From contig JALJCQ010000022.1 of assembly GCA_023091665.1 (NCBI GenBank), positions 186,001 through 250,000 on the forward strand: a stretch of DNA of 64,000 nt, given 5' to 3'. Both the position numbers and the translations under genes were made by a program. A model generated the notes under the pieces. It made no database searches. It was not told where the DNA came from and was given only the letters and a program-made list of their open reading frames with translations. This DNA is from Pythium myriotylum. Its lineage: Eukaryota > Oomycota > Peronosporomycetes > Pythiales > Pythiaceae. Shown here piece by piece: positions 20,384 through 29,485 of this stretch (within the stretch, counting starts at the first letter, position 1; the number at the start of each line of letters is the position of its first letter).

Positions 20384-20900
20384 TTACTTGGAGTACACGG
20401 GCACGTACTCGACGACGCCGTGCTTGTTCACGACCGTCTTCTTGATGTTGCGCAGCTGCTTCTTGCTCATCGTCTTGAGGCGGTTTGTTCGCGAAATCTG
20501 CAGCAACAGCCACCGCCAACGCTCCATCAACAACCCTTTCCACCCAGCTACAAGCCCTTGAGGAGCTACGCACCACTTGGACGGACGCCGACTTGAGCTC
20601 GTTCTCCGCTCGCCGCTTCTCGCGCTCCTCGCGCGCGCGCTTGATCTCCTCCTTCTCGGCCTGTCTCCTGGCCTTGATCTCGTTCTGGAGGTCCTTGAGG
20701 TTCTGCTGCTTGGCGCGCTTCTCCATCTTCTGCTCCCACGTCGTGCTCAGCGTCTTGGTGGCCTTGTACGTCTGCGCCGAGAAGCGCGTCTTCTGCGTCG
20801 TCTTCCACACGCGGCCGCTCACGGGCCGGCCTCGCGGGGCCTCCGCGGGCTTGGGCCCGTCGGCCGGCGCCTTCTGGAACTCCTGCGCCGCCGTCGTCAT
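20384..20900 (-). CDS. CGR1: rRNA-processing protein CGR1/CCDC86 family
   Basis: Two exons (20574-20900, 20384-20497), about 146 residues. The family signature is complete: a GRPVSGRVWKTTQKTRFS entry motif, then a very basic coiled coil (WEQKMEKRAKQQNLKDLQNE, then KREEREKRRAENE), and the conserved end VISRTNRLKTMSKKQLRNIK in exon 2. In yeast Cgr1 is a nucleolar factor for 60S ribosomal subunit assembly; human CCDC86 is its counterpart. The predicted 76-bp intron (GTGCGT to CTGCAG) separates the coiled coil from the conserved tail, and without splicing the tail would be lost, which supports the model. The gene is divergent from the TEN1-like gene with only 121 bp between start codons. Confidence 0.9.
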
Positions 20901-20964
20901 GGCTCTCGTGTCTCTTGGAGGAGTGGCTGGCTTTGCAGTCACCACCCAAAGCCCAATCAACTAT

Positions 20965-20986
20965 GCGCAACATTGGCGCAACATTG
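20965..20986. promoter_or_regulatory. Tandem 11-bp repeat in CGR1/TEN1 divergent promoter
   Basis: GCGCAACATTG is present twice back to back (20965-20975, 20976-20986); the junction creates ATTGGCGCAA, which resembles a CCAAT-reverse or E2F-like TTGGCGC site. It lies midway in the 121-bp divergent promoter. Role inferred. Confidence 0.4.
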
Positions 20987-21021
20987 ACGCGATATTCGAA
21001 TCGTTTTTCTCGTGGGGCAGA

Positions 21022-21508
21022 ATGGAAATGGCGACCGTTGTGTCGTACGGCGAGATCGTCCAGATCGCAGAGATCCTGCGCGACCCGCGGCTGCAGCAGC
21101 GGTCGGTGCGCGTCACTGGCAGGTGCGTCTCGCAGCTGCTCCGCCTGAGGCGCTCGGAGGCTGACGCGGCGTCCTCGCAGGCTGGAGCGATACGACGCGG
21201 CGCGCAACCTGGCGCTCATCTCCTTCCAAGACGCGCAAATGACGGTGGAGACAGACATCCTCGCCATGGACGAAGGACGCGAGCTGCGAGTTGGGTCGAT
21301 GTACCAGTTTATCGGTGAGACGTATCGCTTCAACGGATCGGTGCGGACGTGGCCACAGTAGCGGATGAGTTGGGCTGGGCTAACGAGCGGTTCGATGGAC
21401 TAGGAGGTGCGAGTCAAGGCCCGCGTGATGCGCAACGTCGACAACCTCGACATCGATCTCTTCCTGCAGTCGTTGGAGCTGCGTCGACAGTTTCTGGCGT
21501 CTCAGTGA
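21022..21508 (+). CDS. TEN1: TEN1-like subunit of the CST telomere complex
   Basis: Three short exons (21022-21122, 21181-21340, 21404-21508) give about 121 residues; human TEN1 has 123. The OB-fold pattern fits: RSVRVTGRLERYDAARNLAL for strand 1-2, VETDIL, the typical RVGSMYQFIGE turn (compare VGSLYIVLGE in human TEN1), and EVRVKARVMRNVDNLDIDLF with a C-terminal helix LQSLELRRQF (human VVKARVLTCVEGMNLPLLEQ). All phases agree. The second intron needs the donor after TCG at 21340; the earlier GGTGAG would break the frame. In known systems TEN1 joins STN1 and CTC1 to bind single-stranded telomeric DNA and help C-strand fill-in. Identification rests on pattern, length and spacing, so it is good but not certain. 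Confidence 0.75.
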
Positions 21509-21545
21509 CGCTCGCATGGATATTTAATACAGTATTACAACTTGC

Positions 21546-22183
21546 CTACAGCAGATCGTCGTCGTCGTCGTCTTCAAAGTCAACAGGGATGGTGTCGTCT
21601 TCTTGGAACGTCTCAAATATCGAAGGTGCGGTGGAGGAAGTCGACTGCTTCGACGGGTCGAGGTCCGCCAACTCAGGATCGGAGTCTGGCTGGTCAGCTG
21701 GGGCGCTACTCGTCTCTTGACCAGCTGGTCTTGATGGCGTCTCCGCCGCCTGGATCTCAGCGGCCTGGAGCCGCTCCGTCAACTCTGGTGGATCGTACGC
21801 GTGCAGCGCCTGCCGCCAGCGACGGATCATGCTGTCAAAGTGCTTCTTGCTCACGCTGAGCGTCTTGTCGGGCGTCATGGGGTGCTCGCCTTTTCGACGC
21901 ATGTACCTACCGCCATCTGCCGCGTCAGTACAACCCACAGCTCCAAATGCATCCAGTACGACCGCGCCCACCTGGGCACCAAGGCGCAGTATCGGTCGTA
22001 GCCGAGCGTGTTCTTGCCGTAGTCGATCTGCTTCTGTCGCTGCGCGAGCCGGTGCGGGTCCTCCTCTCGCTGGGTCTTGAGCGTGCGCACGCGCGCGTCG
22101 CCGCCCGCGTGGCGAGGCCCCGAGCGCGCGCGCTTGGCTGCGTCGCCCTGCGCGTCGTCCGCGGCGTCTCGCTGGCGCTTCAT
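21546..22183 (-). CDS. SLBP: Histone mRNA stem-loop-binding protein SLBP
   Basis: Two exons (21972-22183, 21546-21906) give about 190 residues. The RNA-binding domain is clear: RQKQIDYGKNTLGYDRY, then HPMTPDKTLSVSKKHFDSMI and RRWRQALHAYDPPEL. These match the YGKNT, TPxK and W-R/K-x2-L-H-x-W/Y-DPP blocks of SLBP. The N-terminus is basic with a nuclear-type AAKRARSG. The C-terminus is acidic and ends in Asp-rich EDDDDDDLL. SLBP binds the 3' stem-loop of replication-dependent histone mRNAs and controls their 3' processing and translation, so this organism should have stem-loop histone mRNAs. The 65-bp intron splits the RNA-binding domain exactly after VPR. The gene end lies 37 bp from the TEN1 end (convergent). 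Confidence 0.93.
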
Positions 22184-22348
22184 CCTCTCGCCAAATCGGG
22201 AGCTGCTCGCGGCGGGAAAGTAGCTTGACGTTGGTAAACAGGGTAGATCATTTGGAGATTGTATCAAAATAAGGTGTACATGGCATTTATGGGCGGAAAA
22301 GTGCAGGCAAGGTGGGCTCAGTGTAATGAGCGAGGAAGACCCCATAAG

Positions 22349-23135
22349 TTATTCGTAGTCATCCTCTTTCGACCACTTGGCGCTCGAGTCGTTGGACTTG
22401 GACCCCTTCGACTCGGCCCGCGTCGACTTGGACCCGGCCTTGGCGTCGTCGTCGTCGTCGTTGTAGTAAGACCGCTTGGACTGGGCGCGGTCCTCGAGGA
22501 TGTACTTGTACTCGGCTTTGTTGTGCATGATCAGCTCGTCTCCGACAAAGTAGAAGCTGTCCGAGATGGTCGCGTACGGGTGCGCGATCATGTCGTTGAT
22601 GAGCTCGTCGTCCAGCGGAGGCATCGCGTACACAGCCTCCCACGTGTTGACGCTGTTGGGGATGCAGAAGCCGAAGGTGAAGTCAAAGCTCTTGACGATC
22701 TCGTCGCGGAAGTAGTGGCGTTCGATCATGCGCAGATCATGCACTTCCTTCGGCCCGACCGAGAACTCGAGCGAGGTCGAGACGGCCGGCAGCCGCAGCA
22801 CGTCCTCGGAGAACTCATACCGGATCGTCCTGTAGGAGCTCTCTCCGCGCGCCTGGTTCAGATCGACCTTGGGCACTGCCTTGCCCGGTCGGTCTTTGCC
22901 GATCTCGAAGATGGTGCGTTTCGAGTCGTAGTCGGAGATGGCAAAGTGCAGGAACTCGATGCCGTACGTGTTGGCACTGAGCGGGCAGAGAAAGGCTGCA
23001 GCAGCGAGCACGCATTTCCACATCAGAGAAAAGCACGAGGACGCTGCCAACGGGCCGCTACGTACTCTCAGTCGGAGCCTCGAGCTCTAGCACGTCGTCG
23101 GGCGTGAATCGCTTGCGGGCGGACTCGTTGGGCAT
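22349..23135 (-). CDS. UNC119: UNC119/PDE6D-family lipidated-cargo chaperone
   Basis: Two exons (23066-23135, 22349-22995), about 238 residues. The fold is recognisable: KRFTPDDVLELEAPTE in exon 1, FLCPLSANTYGIEFLHF across the junction, YRTIRYEFSEDVLRLP, then IERHYFRDEIVKSFDFTFGF, CIPNSVNTWE and SDSFYFVGDELIMHNKAEY. These are the core UNC119 blocks. UNC119 binds myristoylated proteins and delivers them to cilia or membranes, released by ARL3. An added Ser/Lys/Asp-rich tail of about 40 residues (DDDDDAKAGSKS) is not part of the usual family. I chose donor GTACGT at 23065 and the acceptor at 22996 because they restore the family's LCxxxxNxYGIxF segment; other in-phase splices exist. Confidence 0.9.
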
Positions 23136-23204
23136 GGCGCGGGCGTTGCGTTCTGGGCGATCTTGGGCCGACGCGGCCTGGGGTCCCGAAACGACGCGAG
23201 CAGC

Positions 23205-23224
23205 TCAATTCAAAATTGAATTGA
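23205..23224. repeat. Perfect 9-bp inverted repeat in divergent promoter
   Basis: TCAATTCAA, 2-bp AA spacer, TTGAATTGA: a perfect dyad in the 226 bp between the UNC119 start (23135) and the unknown gene at 23362. It is A/T-only at its centre in an otherwise GC-rich region. Possible factor site; role unknown. Confidence 0.6.
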
Positions 23225-23361
23225 AGCGCGTTTGGTGCGTTGGTTAGTTGGAGCGTATGATACGTTCGATTGAAAGACGCGTGCGATTGATGGCGCGTGC
23301 CAGAAGTGGGTGTATCCTTCGCCGGGCGAGACGAGTATGCGCGCGCAGTGAGGAAGGTAGG

Positions 23362-24493
23362 ATGGACGACGCGAGCAGGCCGCTGGAGCAGGAGGACGAG
23401 GTCTGGGACGACGACTTCGCGGGCGACGTGGGCATGGACGGGCCGCCGAGCAAGCAGCGCGGGCTCGCGCAGGCCATCTCCCTCGAGGTGCGTGGCGCCG
23501 CCGTGGCGCGACGGACGCGCGGACGCTAAGTGTCTTCGCTGCAGAGCCGCCACTCGATCGAGGAGTGGGCCGACAACGACGACGACGAAGACAACTGGAA
23601 AGACGCGCTCCAGGCGCGCGTCGACCAGCTCGAGCTCGTCGTCGACCGCAAAGCCGACGCGCTCCAGCAGAAAACGCGCCCGGCCGCAGCGGCCAAGGGC
23701 TTCGCGGTGCCCTACGACCAGCGCGCGACCTTGACCCTGCTCCCGAAAACCAACCTCACGCGATCCATCTCCGCGCCGGCCGCTGCCGAGGAGCACAAGC
23801 CAGCCAGCAAACTCAAGGCGCCCAGTGTCGTGCGCTCGACGACGACCACGCTCGGCTCGAAACCCAAGCCAGGGGGGAGCGACACCAACGCCGCGCTGCC
23901 TGGCGATGGCAATGGCGACCAGGTACGGTTGCTGGACTCGTGGGCACTCCAACGCGGCCTCATGGAGCCGTCGCTCTGTAGGCTCAGGCCCGCAAGCGAA
24001 GTAACTCGCGTGACTTTCTCGCTCACCACACGCTTGCGACGGAACACAATCGCCTCGCGAAACCTTCCACTCCGCCCTCTGCATCAAACAGTGTGTTTGT
24101 CCGAGCGGTCGTCGCTAGGGGCAACAGCGCAAGTCGGAATCTTGACGGCCGGATAGGGGATGTTGGTCATGTCGACAAGCGTGCAAAGGCAGATGATGAT
24201 GGATCTACAGTCCCGATCAGCGAAGCTGAAGCGGTGCGCCGTCATATTCTAAACGATATCAAGAAGGTGAGTCTCCATGTTGTCAAAAAGAAAACGAGAT
24301 GTGCTTTTTACGGTACCTACGGTGGATACAGATATCAGTGGAACGCATCATCGCGGATGCGAGACGACTGCACTACCTGGAAGATTTCTATCGACGCCAC
24401 CCAGAAACAGCCGAGCTCAAACGCAGCATTAGCACCAGTGCAATGGGCGATGGTGCTCGGCAGTCACTATCGAGGAACAATAACGCTGTTTGA
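23362..24493 (+). CDS. Conserved-looking protein of unknown function
   Basis: Four exons (23362-23487, 23545-23922, 23982-24266, 24332-24493) join in phase to about 316 residues; all introns are 57-65 bp GT-AG. Visible parts: an acidic N-terminus with paired aromatic/acidic patches (DEVWDDDF, and in exon 2 EEWADNDDDEDNW), a short coiled coil (ALQARVDQLELVVDRKADAL), a low-complexity Ser/Lys/Pro middle, and a structured C-terminal part (SEAEAVRRHILNDIKKISVE, then IIADARRLHYLEDFYRRHP). No domain is recognised. The tail after the last helix is Ser-rich. The repeated W/DDD patches suggest short linear binding motifs. Exon borders are well supported by phase. Confidence 0.65.
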
Positions 24494-24539
24494 GACACCG
24501 CAATATTTGACAGTATTTAATTGGTATTGAACAACCGCG

Positions 24540-24975
24540 ATGATAGTACCATGTTGGCCTGCAGCACAGAGTCGATTTGCATCTGCGGAGAACGTCATTC
24601 CGGCGACTCATCCACTCCCTGGTATTGCCACCGAGGTCGTAAACTACCTGAAGAAGAGCATGAGCACAGGACCAAGCGGGTGAGATTAGCATTCGAGCTT
24701 TTTCGAGTCCACTGTAACTTTCCTTCACGTTGGGGTGATCTTCGAAAGATTTCTGTACGTCAAAACATCTACTGTCTCACGGCAGATCTTTGTCTTGCGG
24801 GACAATGCGTAAAGTCTTCAGTAGCCTTCTGTGAACCACTGCCAGTGGATCTCCACAGCTTCCACGCGTGCTCCTTTCCGTGTTGTATTCCCTACGTGGA
24901 CTCACTGTCACAGCATTGTCCAGATCTTCTATGACCTTATCACAATCGAGTGGGCTCACGCGAAGGTTCCATTAA
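24540..24975 (+). CDS. Possible small three-exon gene, function unknown
   Basis: Tentative. Exons 24540-24679, 24749-24808 and 24846-24975 join in phase through canonical sites (donors GTGAGA and GTAAAG; acceptors AAAG and CCAG) to about 109 residues. The product has a Pro/Ala start (MIVPCWPAAQSRF), a helical VVNYLKKSMSTGPSG, a strand-like VKTSTVSRQIFVLRDNA, and a hydrophobic PRVLLSVLYSLRGLTVTAL. None of the three exons is long enough to stand out alone. It begins 46 bp after the previous gene's stop, so it could instead be an alternative 3' end of that gene. An alternative last exon reading IFYDLITIEWAHAK is also possible. No family recognised. Confidence 0.35.
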
Positions 24976-25011
24976 GTTAGATTCGAATAGGATGCCTACT
25001 TCTTCGAACTC

Positions 25012-26092
25012 TTATGTTTGACCACTGTTCGATGCCTCCGCGAAATTCTCTAACGCTGCCAAGGTGACTTCATAGACTGCAAAACTAGAGCTGTGCGTGA
25101 CGACAGACTTCAACAGGCTGGGCCACGTGCCTTTGTAGAGCCCCACGACCCCTTCCTTTCGCAAGATATCCACGAAACACTCCCACGAAGTCGCGTAGTT
25201 GGGGATTGCACCGTAGGATTCGCACCGCCTGACGTGTCGTACTTGCATCCGCTTCTTGACCGTATCGAGTGGATACACCGCTAGCTTAGAAAGTAGACCT
25301 GCCACAGCACCTGAGCCCACGAACGAGAGTGCCCACTTGGCCCCAGCGAGAGGAGACTCTGCGTTCGAGTCGGCGACGGCCTTGTTGATGGTTGAGTAGA
25401 TGCCAAAGCTCAGCCCCATGTACGGGGCGATCTGGAAGAGAGTTGGCCCGATCCCGCTGTACAAGCCGCGCAGACCGCGAGTCTCGAGCGTGTGCATCGC
25501 CAGGGCGTGCATCGTTGGATACTGCTTCGGGACGCCCTGGCTCGCGAAAATCGTCCGGAAGAGATCGAGGGGATACGTGGCGAGCGTCCCGATGACGCCT
25601 GCGCACGCACCGTTGACGCTGCTAACGAGAGTGCCATGACGCTGGGCCACGTCTTGAGGCCAGCAGACGTAGAGCTGGTGGTAGGAGCCGAACTGAATCG
25701 CCGAGTACGAGACCCAGAGTCCCGTCGCCGCGAGGTTGCCGCGCCAGAACGACTTGACGCCTTCCTCGGCGTGGATACTGCGCAGCGACTGGAGGAAGCT
25801 GACGTACTTGGCGTTGCGGTGGCCTTTGGAGATTGGCGCTTGCTGGACCTGGAATCTACTCGTGGGTCAGTCCCATGGGCTGAGAGAAGGCGAGTGGGCC
25901 ATCGAGATCCTACCGAATCTTGACGAGATCTATTCGGACCACGGGAGCCAGCCAATGTTAAACCACGCACGTCGAGGGTGTATTACTGCCAACTGCCATA
26001 CCTAACGGAGCCGCGACCAGCCGCGTGACGCCGCCGGACACGGCGCCAGCCACGGCGGCGTGCGAGGCGGCGTGGTGGTCGTCGGCACCCAT
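25012..26092 (-). CDS. Mitochondrial carrier, thiamine-pyrophosphate type (SLC25A19/Tpc1-like)
   Basis: Three exons (26002-26092, 25914-25929, 25012-25855), about 316 residues, the normal length for SLC25 carriers. Three mitochondrial carrier repeats with the PxD/ExxK/RxR signatures: APLDLVKIRFQVQ, YPLDLFRTIFASQG and YPLDTVKKRMQVRH. The repeat ends are GVKSFWRGN, LRGLYSGIGPTLFQIAPYMG and VVGLYKGTWPSLLKS. The second of these (GPTLFQIAPYMGLSFGIY) resembles thiamine-pyrophosphate carriers, so import of thiamine diphosphate into mitochondria is the best guess; other nucleotide-type substrates cannot be ruled out. Exon 2 is a 16-bp micro-exon coding DLVKI, the heart of signature 1; without it the protein would lose the motif and the frame. 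ATG 26092 begins MGADDHHAASH. Confidence 0.87.
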
Positions 26093-26156
26093 CGCCGACG
26101 AGCCAAAGCTTCTGGAAGGTGGAGTGAAGGTGGCATGTGCCCCCTCGTGGGACTGA

Positions 26157-26294
26157 CTACTCCCGCTTCTTGGGCTCGTCGACGCGGAAGAAGTAGGAAG
26201 GCGCGAGCACGACGAAGATGACGAGGCAGGCGAGCAGGAGGTCGGACCAGAGGTCCACGGAGGGCGAGAGCTTGGTCGCGTCGGTGCCGGCCAT
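26157..26294 (-). CDS. 45-residue single-pass membrane peptide
   Basis: Small open frame from ATG 26294: a polar N-terminus (MAGTDATKLSPSVDLW), one clear transmembrane helix (DLLLACLVIFVVLAPSYFF) and a charged RVDEPKKRE end. The C-terminal KKRE resembles a dilysine-type ER signal but is not at the exact -3/-4 positions. Size and layout resemble small ER or mitochondrial accessory subunits. I cannot name the family. It is head-to-tail with the carrier gene (65 bp). Support is the composition, in particular an uninterrupted hydrophobic stretch flanked by charges. Confidence 0.5.
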   Translation of the reverse strand: MAGTDATKLSPSVDLWSDLLLACLVIFVVLAPSYFFRVDEPKKRE

Positions 26295-27147
26295 GAGCCA
26301 CGAGCAAGAGTGGGAGGGCGAGCCAGGCACGAGCCCAGGGTCGTTTCGCGCGCGGGAGCTGCTCACGGGCGTTACGCAACGGCTGCGAGTGCTGCTTGAT
26401 GCATGAGTCGCGTCAAGAGACCTCTGTATGCGACGTGGAGGGCTGGTGGTCGGTGCTCAGGCGGGAAGAGCAACGAGCGCATGGCTCTGATGGTGGCTGC
26501 AGTCGGAAGCCAGAGAACATTCGTCGAGGGTGCGGACAAGGTTCCTACGAGAGCGAGGCCACCAGCACGCGCGACGCAGCGACGATCTGGAGAACAGTGC
26601 GCTCGCAGGTCGCGTGGGCAGCCAAAGCGGCGACAGTTGGCGAGAAGAGCGCGAGTCCAAGACAAGAAAGCGATGGTGACGTCGCGACGAGCGAAGGCGT
26701 GGGCATCGCGACTGTCGCTGCGTGGTGAAACCGTCGCATCGTGACTGCCGAGTGGATCCGCGCGACTCGGCGCTCCACGGGCGTCTGCTGCTGCGCGTGA
26801 AGGACGTCGCAGCCATGCTGGCCCTGCGTCGGATCAGGTCGTCCCGTGCCACGTACCCCCCGAGGAGCTCCTTCAAGGTCTTGCCTCTATATATTATTTA
26901 TCTTTGATATATACTGTCTACATTTCATGCGTATATTGCCTCAACGCTATCATCAAAACCTCCATGAATCGATACCGATGAGTTTCTGGTGGTGAAGGTC
27001 GTGGCAGCAAAGACGCGCTTGCGATCTTTACCCCCTCGAAACCGATCCGGACGTGGCCCATCGCTTTGAACGGGCTGAGCTCTTGAGCTCCACCAATGGC
27101 GGGGGTCTCGAATCTGCGACGCGCGCCGTCGTCGCTCTCGGCCGTCC
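26295..27147. other. Long intergenic region with weak open frames
   Basis: About 850 bp without a supported gene. A plus-strand frame from ATG 26399 to 26728 (109 codons) has mixed composition, but so do overlapping frames on both strands, and none shows a domain. An A/T-rich tract (26881-26935, with TATATATTATTTAT) lies upstream of the EF-G gene. Treat the frame as unproven. Confidence 0.3.
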
Positions 27148-27160
27148 GCTCATTCCCCCG
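27148..27160 (+). promoter_or_regulatory. Initiator-like element of the EF-G1 gene
   Basis: GCTCATTCCCCCG, with the YCAYTYY initiator core, ends 6 bp before ATG 27167. It matches the first half of the oomycete Inr and argues that translation starts at 27167 and not in the open frame upstream. Confidence 0.4.
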
Positions 27161-27166
27161 CCGACC

Positions 27167-29416
27167 ATGCGCTGGCTTTCGCTCTCCCGTGCCGCCGCCT
27201 CGCGCGCGCGCGCCACGCCGGCGCTGCTCCCGCGCCGCCTCCCGGCCGCCGCCGCCCCGCTCAGCACCGCCTCCGACGTGCGCTCCTTCGCGCCGGGCAT
27301 CTCCGTGCCCGAGGGCTACATGAACAACCTGCGCAACATCGGCATCTCGGCGCACATCGACTCGGGCAAGACAACGCTCACGGAGCGCATCCTCTTCTAC
27401 ACGGGCCGCATCAACGCCATCCATGACGTCCGTGGAAAGGACGGCGTCGGAGCCAAGATGGACTCGATGGAGCTCGAGCGCGAGAAGGGCATCACGATCC
27501 AGTCGGCCGCCACCTACTGCTCGTGGAAGGACTCCAACATCAACATCATCGACACGCCCGGCCACGTCGACTTCACGATCGAGGTCGAGCGCGCGCTGCG
27601 AGTGCTCGACGGTGGCGTGCTCGTGCTCTGCGGCGTCTCGGGCGTGCAGAGCCAGTCGCTCACGGTCGATAAGCAGATGAAGCGCTACGGCGTGCCCCGT
27701 GTCGCGTTCATCAACAAGCTCGACCGCATGGGCGCTAACCCGTGGAAGGTCATCCGCGACATCCGCAACCAGCTCAAGCTCAACGCCGCGGCGCTGCAAG
27801 TGCCTATCGGTCTCGAGAACGACCTCGAAGGCGTCGTGGACCTCGTGACCATGAAGGCGCTGCGTAACATTGGCGAGAACGGCGAGACCATTGAGGAGTC
27901 GGACAACATCCCGGACGCCGTGCGTGCGCTCGCGGAGGAGAAGCGCGCCGAGATGATCGAGAACCTCGCCGACGTGGACGAGGAGATCGGCGAGCTCTTC
28001 CTCATGGAGGAGGAGCCGACAATCGAGCAGCTCAAGGCTGCGATTCGCCGTGCGACTATCGCGCACAAGTTTGTGCCCGTGCTCATGGGCTCGGCGTTCA
28101 AGAACCGTGGTGTGCAGCCGCTTCTCGACGCCGTCGTTGCGTACCTGCCGGCACCGACTGAGATCGCCAACTTCGCCATGGACCAGAGCGCGAACGAGGA
28201 GAAGGTGCTGGTGCCGTGCTCGCCCGACGCGCCGTTGCTCGCGCTCGCGTTCAAGCTCGAAGAAGGCAAGTTCGGACAGCTCACGTACATGCGTGTGTAC
28301 TCGGGTTCGCTCAAGCGCGGCGGCTTCATCTACAACATGGCCGACATGAAGCGCATTAAGGTGCCGCGTCTGGTGAAAATGCACTCGAACGAGATGCAGG
28401 ACGTGGAAGAAGTCACGGCTGGTGAGGTCGCGGCCATGTTCGGCGTCGAGTGCGCTAGTATGGACACGTTCTGCGACACGAACGCCGGCAAGTTCACGAT
28501 GACGAGTCTGCACGTGCCGGAGCCGGTCATGTCGCTGGCCGTGACGCCGACCAACAAGCAGCAGTCGGCTAACTTCTCCAAGGCGCTGAACCGCTTCCAG
28601 AAGGAGGATCCGACGTTCCGTGTGCGCGTGGATGACGACAGCAAAGAGACGATCATCTCGGGCATGGGCGAGCTCCACCTGCAGATCTACGTCGAGCGCA
28701 TGAAGCGTGAGTACGGCGTCGAGGTGGCCACGGGTGCGCCGCAGGTCAACTACCGCGAGACGATCCGCTCGCGGGCCGAGTTCAACTACCTCCACCGCAA
28801 GCAGAGCGGTGGCTCGGGCCAGTACGCGCGTGTCGTGGGCTACATCGAACCCATCCCCGAGGGCGAGGGCGACGGCGGCGTCGAATTCGTCAACGAGATC
28901 ATCGGTAACGCCATCCCGCCTGAGTACATCGCGGCCTGTGAGAAGGGTACGTACGAGGCCGTCCAGAAGGGCTGGCTCGTGGGCCACCCGGTGCAGCGCC
29001 TGCGTGTCGTTATCAACGATGGTCAGGCCCACTCGGTCGATTCGAGCGAACTTGCTTTCAAGACGGCGATGGTGCAGGCCATCCGCCAGGCCTTCGTCAA
29101 GGCCGACCCGTGCGTGCTCGAGCCCGTCATGGCCGTCGAGGTCGAGGTGCCCAACGAGTTCCAGGGTACGGTCATCGCCGAGATCAACCGCCGTCGTGGT
29201 ATGATCAACTCGAGCGAGGCCGACGAGCTCCAGACGGTCGTGCGTTGCGACGTGCCGCTGCAGAACATGTTCGGCTTCTCGACCGACTTGCGCTCGTCCA
29301 CGCAGGGCAAGGGCGAGTTCACGATGGAGTACAAGACCCACGACTACGTCCAGCGTGACATCCAGGAGAAGCTCGTGGCCGACTACCAGAAGGCACTGGC
29401 CGCCAAGAACAAGTAG
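27167..29416 (+). CDS. GFM1: Mitochondrial elongation factor G1
   Basis: Intronless, about 749 residues (human GFM1 751). An Arg/Ala-rich mitochondrial presequence ([20 protein letters not shown]) is followed by the five EF-G domains. GTPase motifs are intact: G1 AHIDSGKTT at about 63, G2 GITIQSAA, G3 DTPGHVDF at about 129, G4 NKLDRMG at about 182, G5 GSAFKNRG. Later blocks are typical of the translocase: [20 protein letters not shown] in domain III and the domain [11 protein letters not shown] loop. EF-G1 drives tRNA-mRNA translocation on the mitochondrial ribosome; the IDSGKTT form of G1 is the mitochondrial EFG1 type, distinct from the IDAGKTT of EFG2. Extreme third-position G/C suggests high expression. 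The same bias opens a false 807-codon frame on the opposite strand. Confidence 0.97.
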   Translation: MRWLSLSRAAASRARATPALLPRRLPAAAAPLSTASDVRSFAPGISVPEGYMNNLRNIGISAHIDSGKTTLTERILFYTGRINAIHDVRGKDGVGAKMDSMELEREKGITIQSAATYCSWKDSNINIIDTPGHVDFTIEVERALRVLDGGVLVLCGVSGVQSQSLTVDKQMKRYGVPRVAFINKLDRMGANPWKVIRDIRNQLKLNAAALQVPIGLENDLEGVVDLVTMKALRNIGENGETIEESDNIPDAVRALAEEKRAEMIENLADVDEEIGELFLMEEEPTIEQLKAAIRRATIAHKFVPVLMGSAFKNRGVQPLLDAVVAYLPAPTEIANFAMDQSANEEKVLVPCSPDAPLLALAFKLEEGKFGQLTYMRVYSGSLKRGGFIYNMADMKRIKVPRLVKMHSNEMQDVEEVTAGEVAAMFGVECASMDTFCDTNAGKFTMTSLHVPEPVMSLAVTPTNKQQSANFSKALNRFQKEDPTFRVRVDDDSKETIISGMGELHLQIYVERMKREYGVEVATGAPQVNYRETIRSRAEFNYLHRKQSGGSGQYARVVGYIEPIPEGEGDGGVEFVNEIIGNAIPPEYIAACEKGTYEAVQKGWLVGHPVQRLRVVINDGQAHSVDSSELAFKTAMVQAIRQAFVKADPCVLEPVMAVEVEVPNEFQGTVIAEINRRRGMINSSEADELQTVVRCDVPLQNMFGFSTDLRSSTQGKGEFTMEYKTHDYVQRDIQEKLVADYQKALAAKNK

Positions 29417-29485
29417 AGCTGTTTATATGTATAGAGACTCACCACACAATCAAACATCCTTGAAGCCCACCGAGTGGGATGCTTT

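Noticed and set aside
26399..26728. 109-codon plus-strand frame before EF-G1
   Set aside because: Mixed composition, but overlapping frames on both strands look equally coding-like and no domain or splice partner was found; kept only as a note.
26918..29341. 807-codon open frame opposite the EF-G1 gene
   Set aside because: It is the mirror of a highly G/C-biased coding gene; the product is His/Arg/Leu-rich without domains, while the plus strand has all EF-G motifs.
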